Assembly: GCA_947501325.1 (NCBI GenBank)
Contig: CANMVC010000002.1
Span: 558,001 to 622,000, forward strand
Direction of reading: 5' to 3'
Length of the DNA stretch: 64,000 nt
Source of the DNA: an uncultured Sphingomonadaceae bacterium
GTDB taxonomy: Bacteria; Pseudomonadota; Alphaproteobacteria; Sphingomonadales; Sphingomonadaceae
Part shown: positions 49,244 to 58,295 of the stretch, in pieces
Numbering within the stretch: position 1 is the stretch's first letter
How the letters are laid out: every line of letters begins with the position of its first letter
Translations under genes and position numbers: made by a program
The notes under the pieces: model-generated
What the model saw: the letters and a program-made list of their open reading frames with translations, nothing else
Database searches by the model: none
Told to the model about the DNA's origin: nothing

Positions 49244-50562
49244 TGTTCCTGCTCGTCACTCCCGGCATCTTCTGTTTGTGCCGCAGGGGTCCCCCCTCCA
49301 CGACTGATCCGCAACGCTCCAGAACCTTGCTGAACCTGCCAACCTTTAGAACGAAGCGCTGAAGCCAGATCTGATAGATTGCCGTTAAAAGATACCCGCA
49401 TGACCGAAACACCGCCCAATGCCAGACTGGATGTCGAGGCAGAAGAAACCCCGGGGACAGAGCGGACAGAAGATTCGCCACGACCGACCGCGCCTACATC
49501 AGGGGTATCGAACTGAATTGTGACAGTTATTGCCGGACCCACCGGAGTCAGCGCAGCGCCGCTCTCGCCGGTACCATCGCTTTCACTGCTCGTTGATTCG
49601 ATAGTACTGCCGGTTTCAGACGCCAATTCGGCCTCTATTTCTTTCTCCAGCGCTTCGAGATCAAACCCTTCATCTTCAATGATCAGCGATTTGTCGGTCC
49701 GTAAAACCCCGCGCGACAAGGCACTGGTATATATGCTGTCGAGACGTTTTATCGCTTGATCCAGCATCGCCGGAATACCGTCGCTTGAGTTTGCATTCAG
49801 AGTGAAGCTCTCGATATATTTGTTGTCTGGTCCATAGCGGGCGCTAAATCGTCCCGTTACGGGCCCACCCGGATATTCATAGTGCATCCGGACAATTGGA
49901 ATAATCACATCAGCAGCACCGAATTGATCCAATATCATCCGCCACCAGCGACGATCATGACGATCCGCCTGCCCTGCTGTCAGCATTAGCGATTCGCTGT
50001 CGGACCCATAGGGGCGGACATAGTCAATCGCGCTATCACCCGCACGGAACCGGGCCCAAGCTTTTTGCCATTCGGTTTTATTTTCAAATACCTGCGGCGA
50101 TCCTTCGCTCCACATGATCGGCAGGACAAGCAAAGGTGGTGATCTCAACCGTCTGCCGCCGACGCCCAAAATCTGGCCGGCGCGCGCGCGATCGAACATG
50201 ACACCTAATCTCGCGATATAGCGGGTCGGGCCGATTTGCTCTTCCTCAACAATGATTGCAGAGACGATATTATTCAACGCGCCATCCGACAGCCCAGCAG
50301 TCTTGCCCCCCTGCGTGCGGGCATAAAGCATGGCCCATGCTTTTCTTTGCGCTTCTTCCCAGCCCTTTTTGCGCGCTTCAAATGCATTTTTTCCACGAGT
50401 GTCTACTTCAACGCCGAGCACTTCAAAATCACCGCTGCTGGCGAGCGGGGCTACACCGCGTTCCGTGCCTTCAAGCTGCGCATAAACTAGCCCGGCAGTA
50501 GCCAGTCCAATCAACGCAAACAGGACACCAAATCGGTATTTAAAACTAGTGAAAAATCTCAT
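49240..50562 (-). CDS. DUF2066-type exported protein upstream of hdaA
   Basis: A 440-residue protein from ATG 50562; signal peptide or anchor YRFGVLFALIGLATAGLVYA at about residues 8-27. The body has an N-terminal region with EARKKGWEEAQRKAWAM and SAIIVEEEQIGPTRYIARLGV (DUF2066-like), a Ser/Glu-rich linker (TIESTSSESDGTGESG) and a final 90 residues with a small alpha/beta fold. Comparable genes sit between purM and hda in gammaproteobacteria. Function unknown. Confidence 0.8.
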   Translation of the reverse strand: MRFFTSFKYRFGVLFALIGLATAGLVYAQLEGTERGVAPLASSGDFEVLGVEVDTRGKNAFEARKKGWEEAQRKAWAMLYARTQGGKTAGLSDGALNNIVSAIIVEEEQIGPTRYIARLGVMFDRARAGQILGVGGRRLRSPPLLVLPIMWSEGSPQVFENKTEWQKAWARFRAGDSAIDYVRPYGSDSESLMLTAGQADRHDRRWWRMILDQFGAADVIIPIVRMHYEYPGGPVTGRFSARYGPDNKYIESFTLNANSSDGIPAMLDQAIKRLDSIYTSALSRGVLRTDKSLIIEDEGFDLEALEKEIEAELASETGSTIESTSSESDGTGESGAALTPVGPAITVTIQFDTPDVGAVGRGESSVRSVPGVSSASTSSLALGGVSVMRVSFNGNLSDLASALRSKGWQVQQGSGALRISRGGGTPAAQTEDAGSDEQEQ

Positions 50563-50624
50563 TTCCGCTCTTTTGACGATTATGACGTGGAAATCCACCC
50601 ACGACTTGTCTAATCGCCTAATTT

Positions 50625-51731
50625 ATGAGTGACAAACGAAATGAACCGGAATCTTACACTTATGCGAAAGCCGGTGTATCGATTGAGGCAGGAAACGCGC
50701 TAGTCAAGGCTATCGCCCCGCTTGCCAAAGCAACCGCACGTGCAGGTGCCAACGCCGAACTAGGCGGCTTTGGGGGATTTTTCGACCTCAAGGCGGCGGG
50801 CTATGATGACCCGTTGCTGGTTGCCGCCAATGACGGTGTGGGCACCAAGCTGAAATTGGCAATTGACCATGACTGTCATGACACGGTCGGTATTGATCTG
50901 GTCGCCATGTGCGTGAATGACCTGATCGTACAGGGCGCAGAACCGCTATTTTTCCTGGATTATTTTGCGACAGGGAAACTGGAAAACGGAGTCGCCGAAC
51001 GGGTTGTCGCTGGCATTGCCGAAGGCTGCAAAATGTCCGGCTGTGCCTTGATTGGTGGCGAGACCGCGGAAATGCCGGGCATGTATGCGGAAGGCGACTA
51101 TGACCTGGCAGGCTTTTGTGTCGGTGCCGTCGAACGCGAGAAGGCTTTGACAGGCGCGCAATTGGCCGACGGCGATCTATTACTGGGCCTTGCCTCCTCC
51201 GGCATACATTCCAATGGCTATTCCTTAGTGCGCCGGCTGGCGGAGGACAAAGGCTGGAAATTGGATCGACCGGCACTGTTCGACCCCGACGTGCTGTTGA
51301 TTGAAGCTTTGATTGCGCCGACCCGAATTTATGTGAAATCCTTGCTACCGCTCATGCAATCAGGTCGAATCAAGGCGCTGGCCCATATTACCGGTGGTGG
51401 ACTGCTGGAAAATATTCCGCGCGTATTGCCGGATGACATGCATGCCCATGTCGATGCCGACAGCTGGTATCAGCCACGCCTAATGGCTTTTCTGCAAGCG
51501 CAGGGCAATATCGAGCCGGAAGAAATGGCACGGACCTTCAATTGCGGGATCGGTATGATATTGGCCGTATCTCCCGATGACGTGGCTTCGGTGGTTACTG
51601 ATCTGCAAACCGCTGGAGAGACTGTGCATCAGGTCGGCGTTATCAAATCTGGCAGCAAAGGCTGCACAGTGACAGGTGCAGCAGGGACATGGTCGGCCTT
51701 AGGCGATTGGATCGCAACTCATGATGGCTGA
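50625..51731 (+). CDS. purM: Phosphoribosylformylglycinamidine cyclo-ligase
   Basis: Purine pathway, AIR synthase. The 368-residue protein has [40 protein letters not shown] and [15 protein letters not shown]. It diverges from DUF2066 and is 6 bases upstream of purN. Confidence 0.97.
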   Translation: MSDKRNEPESYTYAKAGVSIEAGNALVKAIAPLAKATARAGANAELGGFGGFFDLKAAGYDDPLLVAANDGVGTKLKLAIDHDCHDTVGIDLVAMCVNDLIVQGAEPLFFLDYFATGKLENGVAERVVAGIAEGCKMSGCALIGGETAEMPGMYAEGDYDLAGFCVGAVEREKALTGAQLADGDLLLGLASSGIHSNGYSLVRRLAEDKGWKLDRPALFDPDVLLIEALIAPTRIYVKSLLPLMQSGRIKALAHITGGGLLENIPRVLPDDMHAHVDADSWYQPRLMAFLQAQGNIEPEEMARTFNCGIGMILAVSPDDVASVVTDLQTAGETVHQVGVIKSGSKGCTVTGAAGTWSALGDWIATHDG

Positions 51732-51737
51732 TGCCAG

Positions 51738-52703
51738 ATGAAAGAGCGGGCCAAAGTCGCCGTCTTGATTTCGGGTCGTGGGTCCAACATGGCTGCATTG
51801 GTTTACGCGGCAAAGGCGGATGATTGTCCTTATGAAATCATACTCGTTGCTTCCAATGACCCGGCAGCGCCCGGCCTTCAGCTTGCGGAGGCAGAAGGTA
51901 TTGATACGTTCGCTCATCCTCATAAGGGACTGAACCGCGCAGAGCTTGACCAGATCATGCATGAGGCGGTGACCAAGACAGGTGCTGAATATATCGCGTT
52001 GGCAGGCTACATGCGGATATTGAGCGATGAATTCGTCAGCAAATGGCAAGATCATATGCTGAACATCCACCCCAGCCTTTTACCGAAATATAAGGGTCTG
52101 AACACTTATCAACGCGCTTTGGATAGCGGCGACACCCAGGCCGGATGCAGCGTGCATCTGGTAACTCCAGAGCTTGATGATGGACCGGTGCTTGCACAAA
52201 CCGCTGTCGCGATATTGTCCGATGACACTGCCGATCTTTTGGCCGAACGTGTGTTAATCGCCGAACATCAGCTTTATTCCACAACACTGGCAAAATATGT
52301 CACGCGCGAGATGGATCCCAACTGGATATTAGCTGAAGTGCGAAAGCGGGCCCTGGCGTTGGAAGAAACATATGAACGCCCCAGTTTCGGAGCGCCAGGC
52401 TGGCGTGTTGGAAGTGAAAAAACCGGAAAATATTTCGCCTATTTTTCTCACCGGCACTTTGGCGAGACCGGCACGTCTCTGTTCGTCAAAACTAGCGGAC
52501 TGGACGAACAAAGCGCTTTGCTTGACGCCGATCCGGACCTCTATTTTGCACCCAAATTTTACGGAAAATCGGGATGGATCGCTATCCGTCTTGACACTGG
52601 CCGAACCGACTGGGGGCATATTGCCGATTGTTTAAAGAAAAGCTGGCGCATGGTCGCACCAAGGCGTCTGACCAGGATGCTGGATATCGCGGACGAATTT
52701 TAG
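51738..52703 (+). CDS. purN: Glycinamide ribonucleotide formyltransferase fused to MmcQ/YjbR-like domain
   Basis: A 321-residue protein. Residues 1-200 are a complete PurN: VLISGRGSNMAAL, the NIHPSLLPKYKG active site with the catalytic Asn and His, and the Asp in LDDGPVL. Normal PurN ends near residue 190-215. Here about 110 more residues follow, RPSFGAPGWRVGSEKTGKY, LYFAPKFYGKSGWIAIRL and DCLKKSWRMVAPRRL, which look like an MmcQ/YjbR (CyaY-like) domain. The stop is followed by an inverted repeat. I cannot say whether the extra domain binds DNA or cofactors. Confidence 0.9.
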   Translation: MKERAKVAVLISGRGSNMAALVYAAKADDCPYEIILVASNDPAAPGLQLAEAEGIDTFAHPHKGLNRAELDQIMHEAVTKTGAEYIALAGYMRILSDEFVSKWQDHMLNIHPSLLPKYKGLNTYQRALDSGDTQAGCSVHLVTPELDDGPVLAQTAVAILSDDTADLLAERVLIAEHQLYSTTLAKYVTREMDPNWILAEVRKRALALEETYERPSFGAPGWRVGSEKTGKYFAYFSHRHFGETGTSLFVKTSGLDEQSALLDADPDLYFAPKFYGKSGWIAIRLDTGRTDWGHIADCLKKSWRMVAPRRLTRMLDIADEF

Positions 52704-52711
52704 GGGAATTC

Positions 52712-52806
52712 GCATCGCGGGATGAAACATAAATCTTTGATGGCAAGGAGGAGGGAGGATTCGCCGCCAAAAATTCTTTTCTGGGATGACGTTTCATCCG
52801 CGATGC
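52712..52806. repeat. Long imperfect inverted repeat between purN and the LOV-HTH gene
   Basis: GCATCGCGGGATGAAAC (52712-52728) and GTTTCATCCGCGATGC (52791-52806) pair with one bulged base across a 62-base interior. A second hairpin, GGATGA-CGTT-TCATCC (52784-52799), competes for the right arm. No U-run follows. It lies where two convergent genes meet. Confidence 0.6.
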
Positions 52807-52871
52807 TTAACTATTGACTAGCGATCATCTCCATAAATACCGATACGGCATTAGGACCGTAGTGGCTCTAC

Positions 52872-53528
52872 TCACATTCCCGCTTCAACTGCCAGTCGAA
52901 CCATGTCGGCTGCGCTGGGAACATCCAGCCGCTTCATCAGGATAGCGCGATGCATCTTGATCGTACGCTCACTTAAATTGAGTTCATGCGCAATCTGCTT
53001 GTTTAACAAACCCTTGGCAATAAAATTTAAGACTTCTCTTTGCCTATTTGAGAGATCTTTGACGATCTCGGTCGCGCGCATCCGCCTTGCCTTGGCCAGA
53101 CTCGGTCCATCCGCATCTATCTCTACCTGAGATCCCAGAAAATATTCGAGTTCGCCGTCCTTATCAAACAGAGGCGCAACGAGAACCGCATTTTGAAAAG
53201 CCGTTCCGTCCTTCTTGTAGTTAAGAATCTCGACAAGCACCGGTTTGCGTTCCCGCACACCGCGCCTGATTTCTTCCGTCAGCCATGGCTCCGTTGCCGG
53301 TCCGGCAAGAAAGCGGCAGTTCCGTCCAATGATAAAATCGGGCGTATATCCGGTCAGGTCAGAAAAGGCCTGATTAGACGCCACAATAGGGTTGTCGGGA
53401 AGGCGCGGATTGCTGATCACCGAAGCAATCGGGCTGTTGTCGATCAACGCTGTTACAGTGGTTTTGGGCAAATCAACCTTCGGGACTGATTGCCGCTCTA
53501 CTTTGTTATTCCCATCCTCTGCGTTCAT
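52872..53528 (-). CDS. LOV-HTH light-responsive transcription factor (EL222-like)
   Basis: A 218-residue protein. Residues 30-140 are a LOV-type PAS with the flavin-binding signature [10 protein letters not shown]71 being the photo-adduct cysteine, followed by [20 protein letters not shown]. Residues 150-210 are a LuxR-type HTH ([25 protein letters not shown]). The layout and size match EL222 of Erythrobacter, where blue light exposes the HTH and allows DNA binding. Target genes are unknown. Confidence 0.9.
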   Translation of the reverse strand: MNAEDGNNKVERQSVPKVDLPKTTVTALIDNSPIASVISNPRLPDNPIVASNQAFSDLTGYTPDFIIGRNCRFLAGPATEPWLTEEIRRGVRERKPVLVEILNYKKDGTAFQNAVLVAPLFDKDGELEYFLGSQVEIDADGPSLAKARRMRATEIVKDLSNRQREVLNFIAKGLLNKQIAHELNLSERTIKMHRAILMKRLDVPSAADMVRLAVEAGM

Positions 53529-53587
53529 AAATCAAACTTAGTCCATCTCAGCCCGCTATGGCAAGCAGAATGCCCCGATATTCAAAG

Positions 53588-53737
53588 CTATTTTGATCCG
53601 CCCTTGCAGCGCTTCGAGCAATATTTCACCTCATCCCAAACATCTTTCCATTTCCTCCGCCAAGTAAACGGACGACCGCAGGTCACGCAGATTTTCTCTG
53701 GTAGATTCTCTTTTTTGATTTGTTTTTTTGCTGGCAT
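53588..53737 (-). CDS. DUF2256 zinc-ribbon-like small protein
   Basis: Too short for the ORF track. The minus strand encodes 49 residues starting MPAKKQIKKENLPEKICVTC and continuing to CSKRCKGGSK. The paired CxxC-type cysteines (ICVTC and YCSKRC) and GRPFTWRRKW are exactly DUF2256, often found next to photolyase or cryptochrome genes. Function unknown; a zinc site is likely. No strong ribosome site is visible. Confidence 0.85.
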   Translation of the reverse strand: MPAKKQIKKENLPEKICVTCGRPFTWRRKWKDVWDEVKYCSKRCKGGSK

Positions 53738-53750
53738 TTCAAGCGCGTTA

Positions 53751-54524
53751 CTATGGAACAACACCCTCTACTACCGATTTTGCATTATCGACCCTAATGG
53801 CCGCGCCGTTGATAAATTTGGATTCGTCCGATGCTAGAAACAATATCGTGTTGGCAATGTCATCTGGCTCTCCCAGAGCACTGGCCGCTGGCCCTTCACT
53901 GGCGGGCCGCAGATCGTCTCTGCCCATCATCTTGGGTCCGATCTCTTCAACCATAGGTGTCAAGATTCCTGCGGGATGAACACTGTTGCAGCGAACATTA
54001 TAACCGTTATTGGCGCAATGCACGGCGATGCTGCGGGTCAAGCTTTCAACTGCGCCTTTGGCAGCGGCATAAGCCGCAACAACCGGCTCTCCCTGAATCG
54101 AGGCAATGGACGCCATATTGATGATCGATCCGCCACCGGATGCCTTCATCGCTGGCACCGCATATTTGCATCCGAAAAAGGTTCCGTCAGCGCTGACCGC
54201 CATCACGAACCGCCATTCCTCCGCGGTCTGGGTCTCGATGGTTCCCGGCTCCACGACGCCGGCATTGTTGACAAGTATATCGAGCTTACCATGCCGCGAT
54301 ACGACATCAGCGATCAGATCTTCCCAAGCCGATTCGTCGCGAACATCCTGAACGTGAAATTCGGCGGCACTCCCAATTTCGGAGGCGACTCTTTGACCAT
54401 TTTCCTGATCCATATCTGTCAGAATGACCTTCGCGCCTTCTCGCGCGAACATACGGGCGTCGGCCTCTCCAAGCCCCTTTGCTGCGCCAGTAATGATCGC
54501 GATTTTGCCTTCAAGTCTGCCCAT
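53751..54524 (-). CDS. Short-chain dehydrogenase/reductase
   Basis: A 257-residue classical SDR. NAD-binding TGAAKGLGEADARMF, the DM after ILTD suggesting NAD over NADP, NNAGVVEPG and the catalytic YAAAKG. ATG 54524 has AGAGGA upstream; the track start adds 8 residues. Divergent from a SnoaL-like protein; such pairs are common in catabolic clusters of sphingomonads. Substrate unknown. Confidence 0.88.
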   Translation of the reverse strand: MGRLEGKIAIITGAAKGLGEADARMFAREGAKVILTDMDQENGQRVASEIGSAAEFHVQDVRDESAWEDLIADVVSRHGKLDILVNNAGVVEPGTIETQTAEEWRFVMAVSADGTFFGCKYAVPAMKASGGGSIINMASIASIQGEPVVAAYAAAKGAVESLTRSIAVHCANNGYNVRCNSVHPAGILTPMVEEIGPKMMGRDDLRPASEGPAASALGEPDDIANTILFLASDESKFINGAAIRVDNAKSVVEGVVP

Positions 54525-54608
54525 CGTCCATCCTCTCTTTTTTGCCAACTATCCTTTGATTAGCAGCACATGCTACGCACTGGCCCTAACAATATGAGGG
54601 AGAGCGGG

Positions 54609-55082
54609 ATGGATAAAGTGGAACAGCTATTAGCGCGGGAAGAAATTCGCGACATCCTGCACTGCTATTGCAAGGGCATTGATCGCCGCGACTGGAAACT
54701 GGTGCGCTCATGCTTCGCGGATGACCATATTCACAAGCATGCTGAATATACCGGCCCGCCCGACGAATTTATAGCGTTTGCCAGTCAGATATTGGAAAAA
54801 GTGCCTGACACGCATCATTCCATTTCAAATGTTCATATCAATTTCAGCAGCGACGGAAACAGCGCTTCAACAGAAGCCAATTTCGTAGCCTATCATTACA
54901 TTCAGGAAGGCACGCCTGAATTCACACCCGTCCCAACCGGCGGCAAAGCCACCGACTGGATTGTGGCCGGTCGATATTGCGACAAGTTTGAAAAGCGCGA
55001 CGGAAAATGGATTATCGTCCGGCGCGAAGCGTTCCACGATTGGGAGCGTTACGAAGAGGCTAGTCCCAGGCCCGACTCATAA
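54609..55082 (+). CDS. SnoaL/NTF2-like protein
   Basis: A 157-residue protein of the nuclear transport factor 2 / SnoaL-like fold: LLAREEIRDILHCYCKGIDRRDW at the N-terminus and the long sheet with KRDGKWIIVRREAFHDWERY at the C-terminus. ATG 54609 follows GAGGGAGAGCGGG. Members include isomerases, dehydratases and aromatic-ring dioxygenase beta-like subunits; which this is cannot be told. Divergent from the SDR gene over 84 bases. Confidence 0.85.
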   Translation: MDKVEQLLAREEIRDILHCYCKGIDRRDWKLVRSCFADDHIHKHAEYTGPPDEFIAFASQILEKVPDTHHSISNVHINFSSDGNSASTEANFVAYHYIQEGTPEFTPVPTGGKATDWIVAGRYCDKFEKRDGKWIIVRREAFHDWERYEEASPRPDS

Positions 55083-55296
55083 CCATCCTGCCAATTCCGG
55101 TTCATGCGAGAGCCAGTTGCATTTTTCTCAAGTTTACAAAGTTTACTAAGTCCTTTTGGGGAATTTTCAGCGCCTCACAGCGCCCGCTAACTATTTCAAA
55201 AATTGCAAAAGCCACACCTAAATAGGCGCCTCTAGGCTGTTGCGAGATATTCAAAATTGAGAAAGAGCCGCAATTGTTACTATCACACCAGCGCCT
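55083..55296. other. Gene-free stretch, no clear element
   Basis: AT-rich non-coding sequence after the SnoaL-like gene. An AAGTTTAC direct repeat (55130 and 55139) and an AGGCGCCT palindrome near 55226 are the only structures seen; neither is diagnostic. Confidence 0.5.
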
Positions 55297-55458
55297 TTAT
55301 AGGAAAGACAGCCCGCAATAAGCTTGCCAAGCCGTCGGTGCCGCCCCTTGGGCGCCAGCCGGAGAACATGTCGCGGCATTCGCCCTGCCGCTGCCAAAAG
55401 CAAAAGCGGTCAAGGAAAAGGTCATAAGCAACCTGAAATGCTTGATGATATTTTGCAC
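55297..55458 (-). pseudogene. Short secreted protein or 5' remnant of a secreted protein
   Basis: Not in the ORF track. GTG 55458, with AAGGAG 4 bases upstream, opens 53 residues that read as a complete signal peptide: basic n-region (KHFR), hydrophobic LLMTFSLTAFAFGSG, and ANA|ATC cleavage. The mature start ATCSPAGAQGAAPTAWQAYC, ending in GLSFL and a stop, looks like the beginning of a longer surface-protein family known in sphingomonads. I take it as a truncated gene, since the sequence after the stop shows no continuation. A real 25-residue secreted peptide is the alternative. Confidence 0.4.
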
Positions 55459-55592
55459 TGGTCTCCTTCCCACAATTTTGACCGCCTGGCGCTGGCTTCC
55501 CCACTCCAGCGCCGACGATCAAATTGTGGTCGGACAGACCATGCTTAGGATCCCGCAAAAGCCTTATAAAACTGAGACTTATGCAAAAACTC

Positions 55593-56015
55593 CTATCCTA
55601 CGATTTCATCTTCGTTGAAGAAATAGGCGATTTCGATCGCTGCATTCTCATCGCTGTCAGAACCATGAACCGTATTAGCTTCAATGCTCTCGGCCAACTC
55701 TTTGCGAATTGTACCGGGTGCTGCGTCCGCTGGGTTAGTCGCGCCCATGATGTCGCGATTGCGCTGCATGGCGTTTTCGCCTTCCAGAACCTGAACAACA
55801 ACGGGTCCGCTGATCATGAAGTCTACCAGTTCGCCAAAGAAAGGACGTTCTTTATGAACAGCGTAGAAACCTTCTGCCTGCTCGCGGGTCATGTGGATGC
55901 GCTTGGAAGCGACAACGCGCAGACCAGCTTCTTCCAGCATTTTGGTGACCGCACCGGTCAGATTACGCTTGGTAGCGTCGGGTTTGATTATCGAGAATGT
56001 CCGTGTACCGGCCAT
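55593..56015 (-). CDS. ndk: Nucleoside-diphosphate kinase
   Basis: Equilibrates nucleoside di- and triphosphates. The 140-residue protein has [12 protein letters not shown] and the catalytic His in [16 protein letters not shown]. Normal length. Downstream of holC with about 97 bases between. Confidence 0.97.
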   Translation of the reverse strand: MAGTRTFSIIKPDATKRNLTGAVTKMLEEAGLRVVASKRIHMTREQAEGFYAVHKERPFFGELVDFMISGPVVVQVLEGENAMQRNRDIMGATNPADAAPGTIRKELAESIEANTVHGSDSDENAAIEIAYFFNEDEIVG

Positions 56016-56112
56016 GATTTTGCTCCGTAAAAATAGTAAGAAGAGAGGGTGAATCTAAAGTTGCGCCGCCCTTAGCCGCTGCACTGCAACATGGCAAGTA
56101 TTGAGACGATGC

Positions 56113-56556
56113 CTAAGGCCCTTCGACCCAGCGACCGCCATCCTGCTTCCAATAGCGTGGCGTAACATCGTCCTTTGCGGATAAGGCACGCCAGGCTGTT
56201 CTTGCATTATCAATCTGCTCTGCTGTGAACAAATAGAACGCGCGATCAAAAGCCAAGGCATCATCGCGCCATTCGCCGTCGGTAAGGGCCACAAACCGGG
56301 CGCCATTAGTAGCCTCACATTGAGCGGAGATGAGAATAGGTTGCGCATCGTCCTGCTCACCGCCCGCCAGCCCGTGCGCAAGAAAACTCTCGGGAGCAGC
56401 CTGCCACAGCGCCTTGCTGAGTTTCTCCAGTTGGCCAACAAAGCTCGACACCAGCAACATTCTCTGCCCGCCATCCAGTGTTTTCTGGGCCAGCACCGGC
56501 ACCAGCTTTTCTGCAGGATCGCGGGTCAGATGATAGAAGTCGACCTGCACAGTCAA
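56113..56556 (-). CDS. holC: DNA polymerase III subunit chi
   Basis: The clamp-loader accessory protein linking polymerase III to SSB. The 147-residue protein has YHLTRDPAEKLVPVLAQKTL, FLAHGLAGGEQDDAQPILIS and a Trp-containing tail (YWKQDGGRW). It is 18 bases behind pepA, the usual pepA-holC pair. Confidence 0.9.
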   Translation of the reverse strand: MTVQVDFYHLTRDPAEKLVPVLAQKTLDGGQRMLLVSSFVGQLEKLSKALWQAAPESFLAHGLAGGEQDDAQPILISAQCEATNGARFVALTDGEWRDDALAFDRAFYLFTAEQIDNARTAWRALSAKDDVTPRYWKQDGGRWVEGP

Positions 56557-56574
56557 ATAATCCTGGCCGTCAGC

Positions 56575-58032
56575 CTATTGTTCAAAATTTTCGGCAACAT
56601 ATTGATCCAGCAAACGCACACCAAAGCCGGTCGCTCCCTTGTCCCAGACTGCACCGGGTTTGTCTGCCCAAACCATGCCAGCAATATCCAGATGCGCCCA
56701 TTTGACGCCATCTTTGATAAATCTTTTCAGGAATTGTGCCGCTGTAATCGATCCTGCGCCCTTACCACCGACATTTTTCATGTCAGCAATAGGGGAGTTG
56801 ATTTGCTTGTCATAAGCAGCGGTCAGCGGAAAACGCCAGAGCGGATCACCGGCCGTCTTGCCAGCGGCGAGCAGCTTGTCCGACAAGTCGTCATCATTGC
56901 TGAAACAGCCAGCATGTTCATTGCCCAGCGAAACAATGATCGCGCCAGTGAGCGTCGCCAGATTGACGACGACTTCGGGCTCAAATGTTTCCTGAGTCCA
57001 ATGCAAGGCATCGCAAAGGACCAAACGCCCTTCGGCATCGGTGTTGATAACCTCGATCGTCTGACCACTCATGCTGGTTACCACGTCACCGGGACGTTGG
57101 GCGTTGCCATCGGGCATATTCTCGACCAGTCCGCAAACACCAATTACATGGGCTTTGGCTTTGCGCCCTGCTAGGGCCTTCATTGTCCCCGCGACCGCGC
57201 CTGCACCGCCCATATCCCATTTCATGTCTTCCATGCCGCCAGGTGGTTTCAGCGAGATACCGCCAGTATCAAAGGTCACACCTTTACCGACCAGCGCGAG
57301 TGGTTTTTTCTGCGCGCCATTGGTTCCGTCCCAACGCATGGCAAGCATCCGCGGCGGGCGAATGGAACCCTGGGACACACCCAGCAGCGCGCCCATGCCG
57401 AGCTCTTCCATTTCTTTCTGGCCGAGCACGGTAAATTCGACGCCCATATCCTGAAGCTCTTCACAGCGCGCCACGAAGCTTTCCGGATAGATCACATTGG
57501 CAGGTTCCGAAACCAGCTCACGGGTCAGCGCGACACCATCAGCGACAGCCGAGAGATCCTGCCAAACTTGCGATGATCCCATATCAATGTCGAGCACTGT
57601 GATAGCCTCAAGCGTTTGCTTGGCGTTTTCCGGCATGGTGGTACGATATTTGTCGATTCTCCAGCTGCGCAGCTTCGCACCGAATAGCAGACGCGCCAAC
57701 TGGTCCTGCTCGAGCCCGGCGCCGTTGATCGCCAGGTGTTTCACTCCCGATGCAATCAACTTAGCAACAATCGCAGCGCCAGCTGCTTCACAGTCTTTGC
57801 GTTCACCCTTGCCGATACCGGTCAGGATGATCTGAATAACCGCATCGCCCTCCGTCACAAAAGTCTGAAATGTTTGCCCGGTCTTTCCTTTAAACCGTCC
57901 CGCTTTCGCCGCAGCCCGGACCATGTCCGCCTGTTCTAACGATATTTCCGCGCTATCCAATCCATCTTTACCGATAGCAAAACCGATGGCGTCGGGCGTG
58001 GAAGAAGGGCTGGCGGCAAAGGTGAATTTCAT
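56575..58032 (-). CDS. pepA: Leucyl aminopeptidase
   Basis: M17 family di-zinc aminopeptidase releasing N-terminal residues from peptides. The 485-residue protein has GKGVTFDTGGISLKP, the metal signature NTDAEGRLVLCDAL and GSITAAQFLKRFI. In some bacteria PepA also binds DNA in recombination. It diverges from lptD across 263 bases. Confidence 0.95.
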   Translation of the reverse strand: MKFTFAASPSSTPDAIGFAIGKDGLDSAEISLEQADMVRAAAKAGRFKGKTGQTFQTFVTEGDAVIQIILTGIGKGERKDCEAAGAAIVAKLIASGVKHLAINGAGLEQDQLARLLFGAKLRSWRIDKYRTTMPENAKQTLEAITVLDIDMGSSQVWQDLSAVADGVALTRELVSEPANVIYPESFVARCEELQDMGVEFTVLGQKEMEELGMGALLGVSQGSIRPPRMLAMRWDGTNGAQKKPLALVGKGVTFDTGGISLKPPGGMEDMKWDMGGAGAVAGTMKALAGRKAKAHVIGVCGLVENMPDGNAQRPGDVVTSMSGQTIEVINTDAEGRLVLCDALHWTQETFEPEVVVNLATLTGAIIVSLGNEHAGCFSNDDDLSDKLLAAGKTAGDPLWRFPLTAAYDKQINSPIADMKNVGGKGAGSITAAQFLKRFIKDGVKWAHLDIAGMVWADKPGAVWDKGATGFGVRLLDQYVAENFEQ

Positions 58033-58295
58033 GGGTCAAGCGTCCTTATCAATCGATTAATCGCCGTGGTATCACGGATATTTGATGTTCTGTTCAGGGT
58101 GGATCAATGAAAGATTGGCACTGTCTTTGCAATCATCATTTCACACTGGTTACCGATCAAATTGGGTCATTGCTAAAAATCTGCAACAGAAAATTTGCAG
58201 CAAACGCAATCTGGTGCAATAGGGCGGTGGTCGGGTTGGCGACATCGTTTAGATCGCCGATAACTCATTGGGCCAAAGGTAGGTTAATCTCGTCG

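Noticed and set aside
55283-55558. 91-residue minus-strand ORF over the secreted-protein remnant
   Set aside because: No ribosome site and no motif; the overlapping frame has AAGGAG and a signal peptide, which is the better reading.
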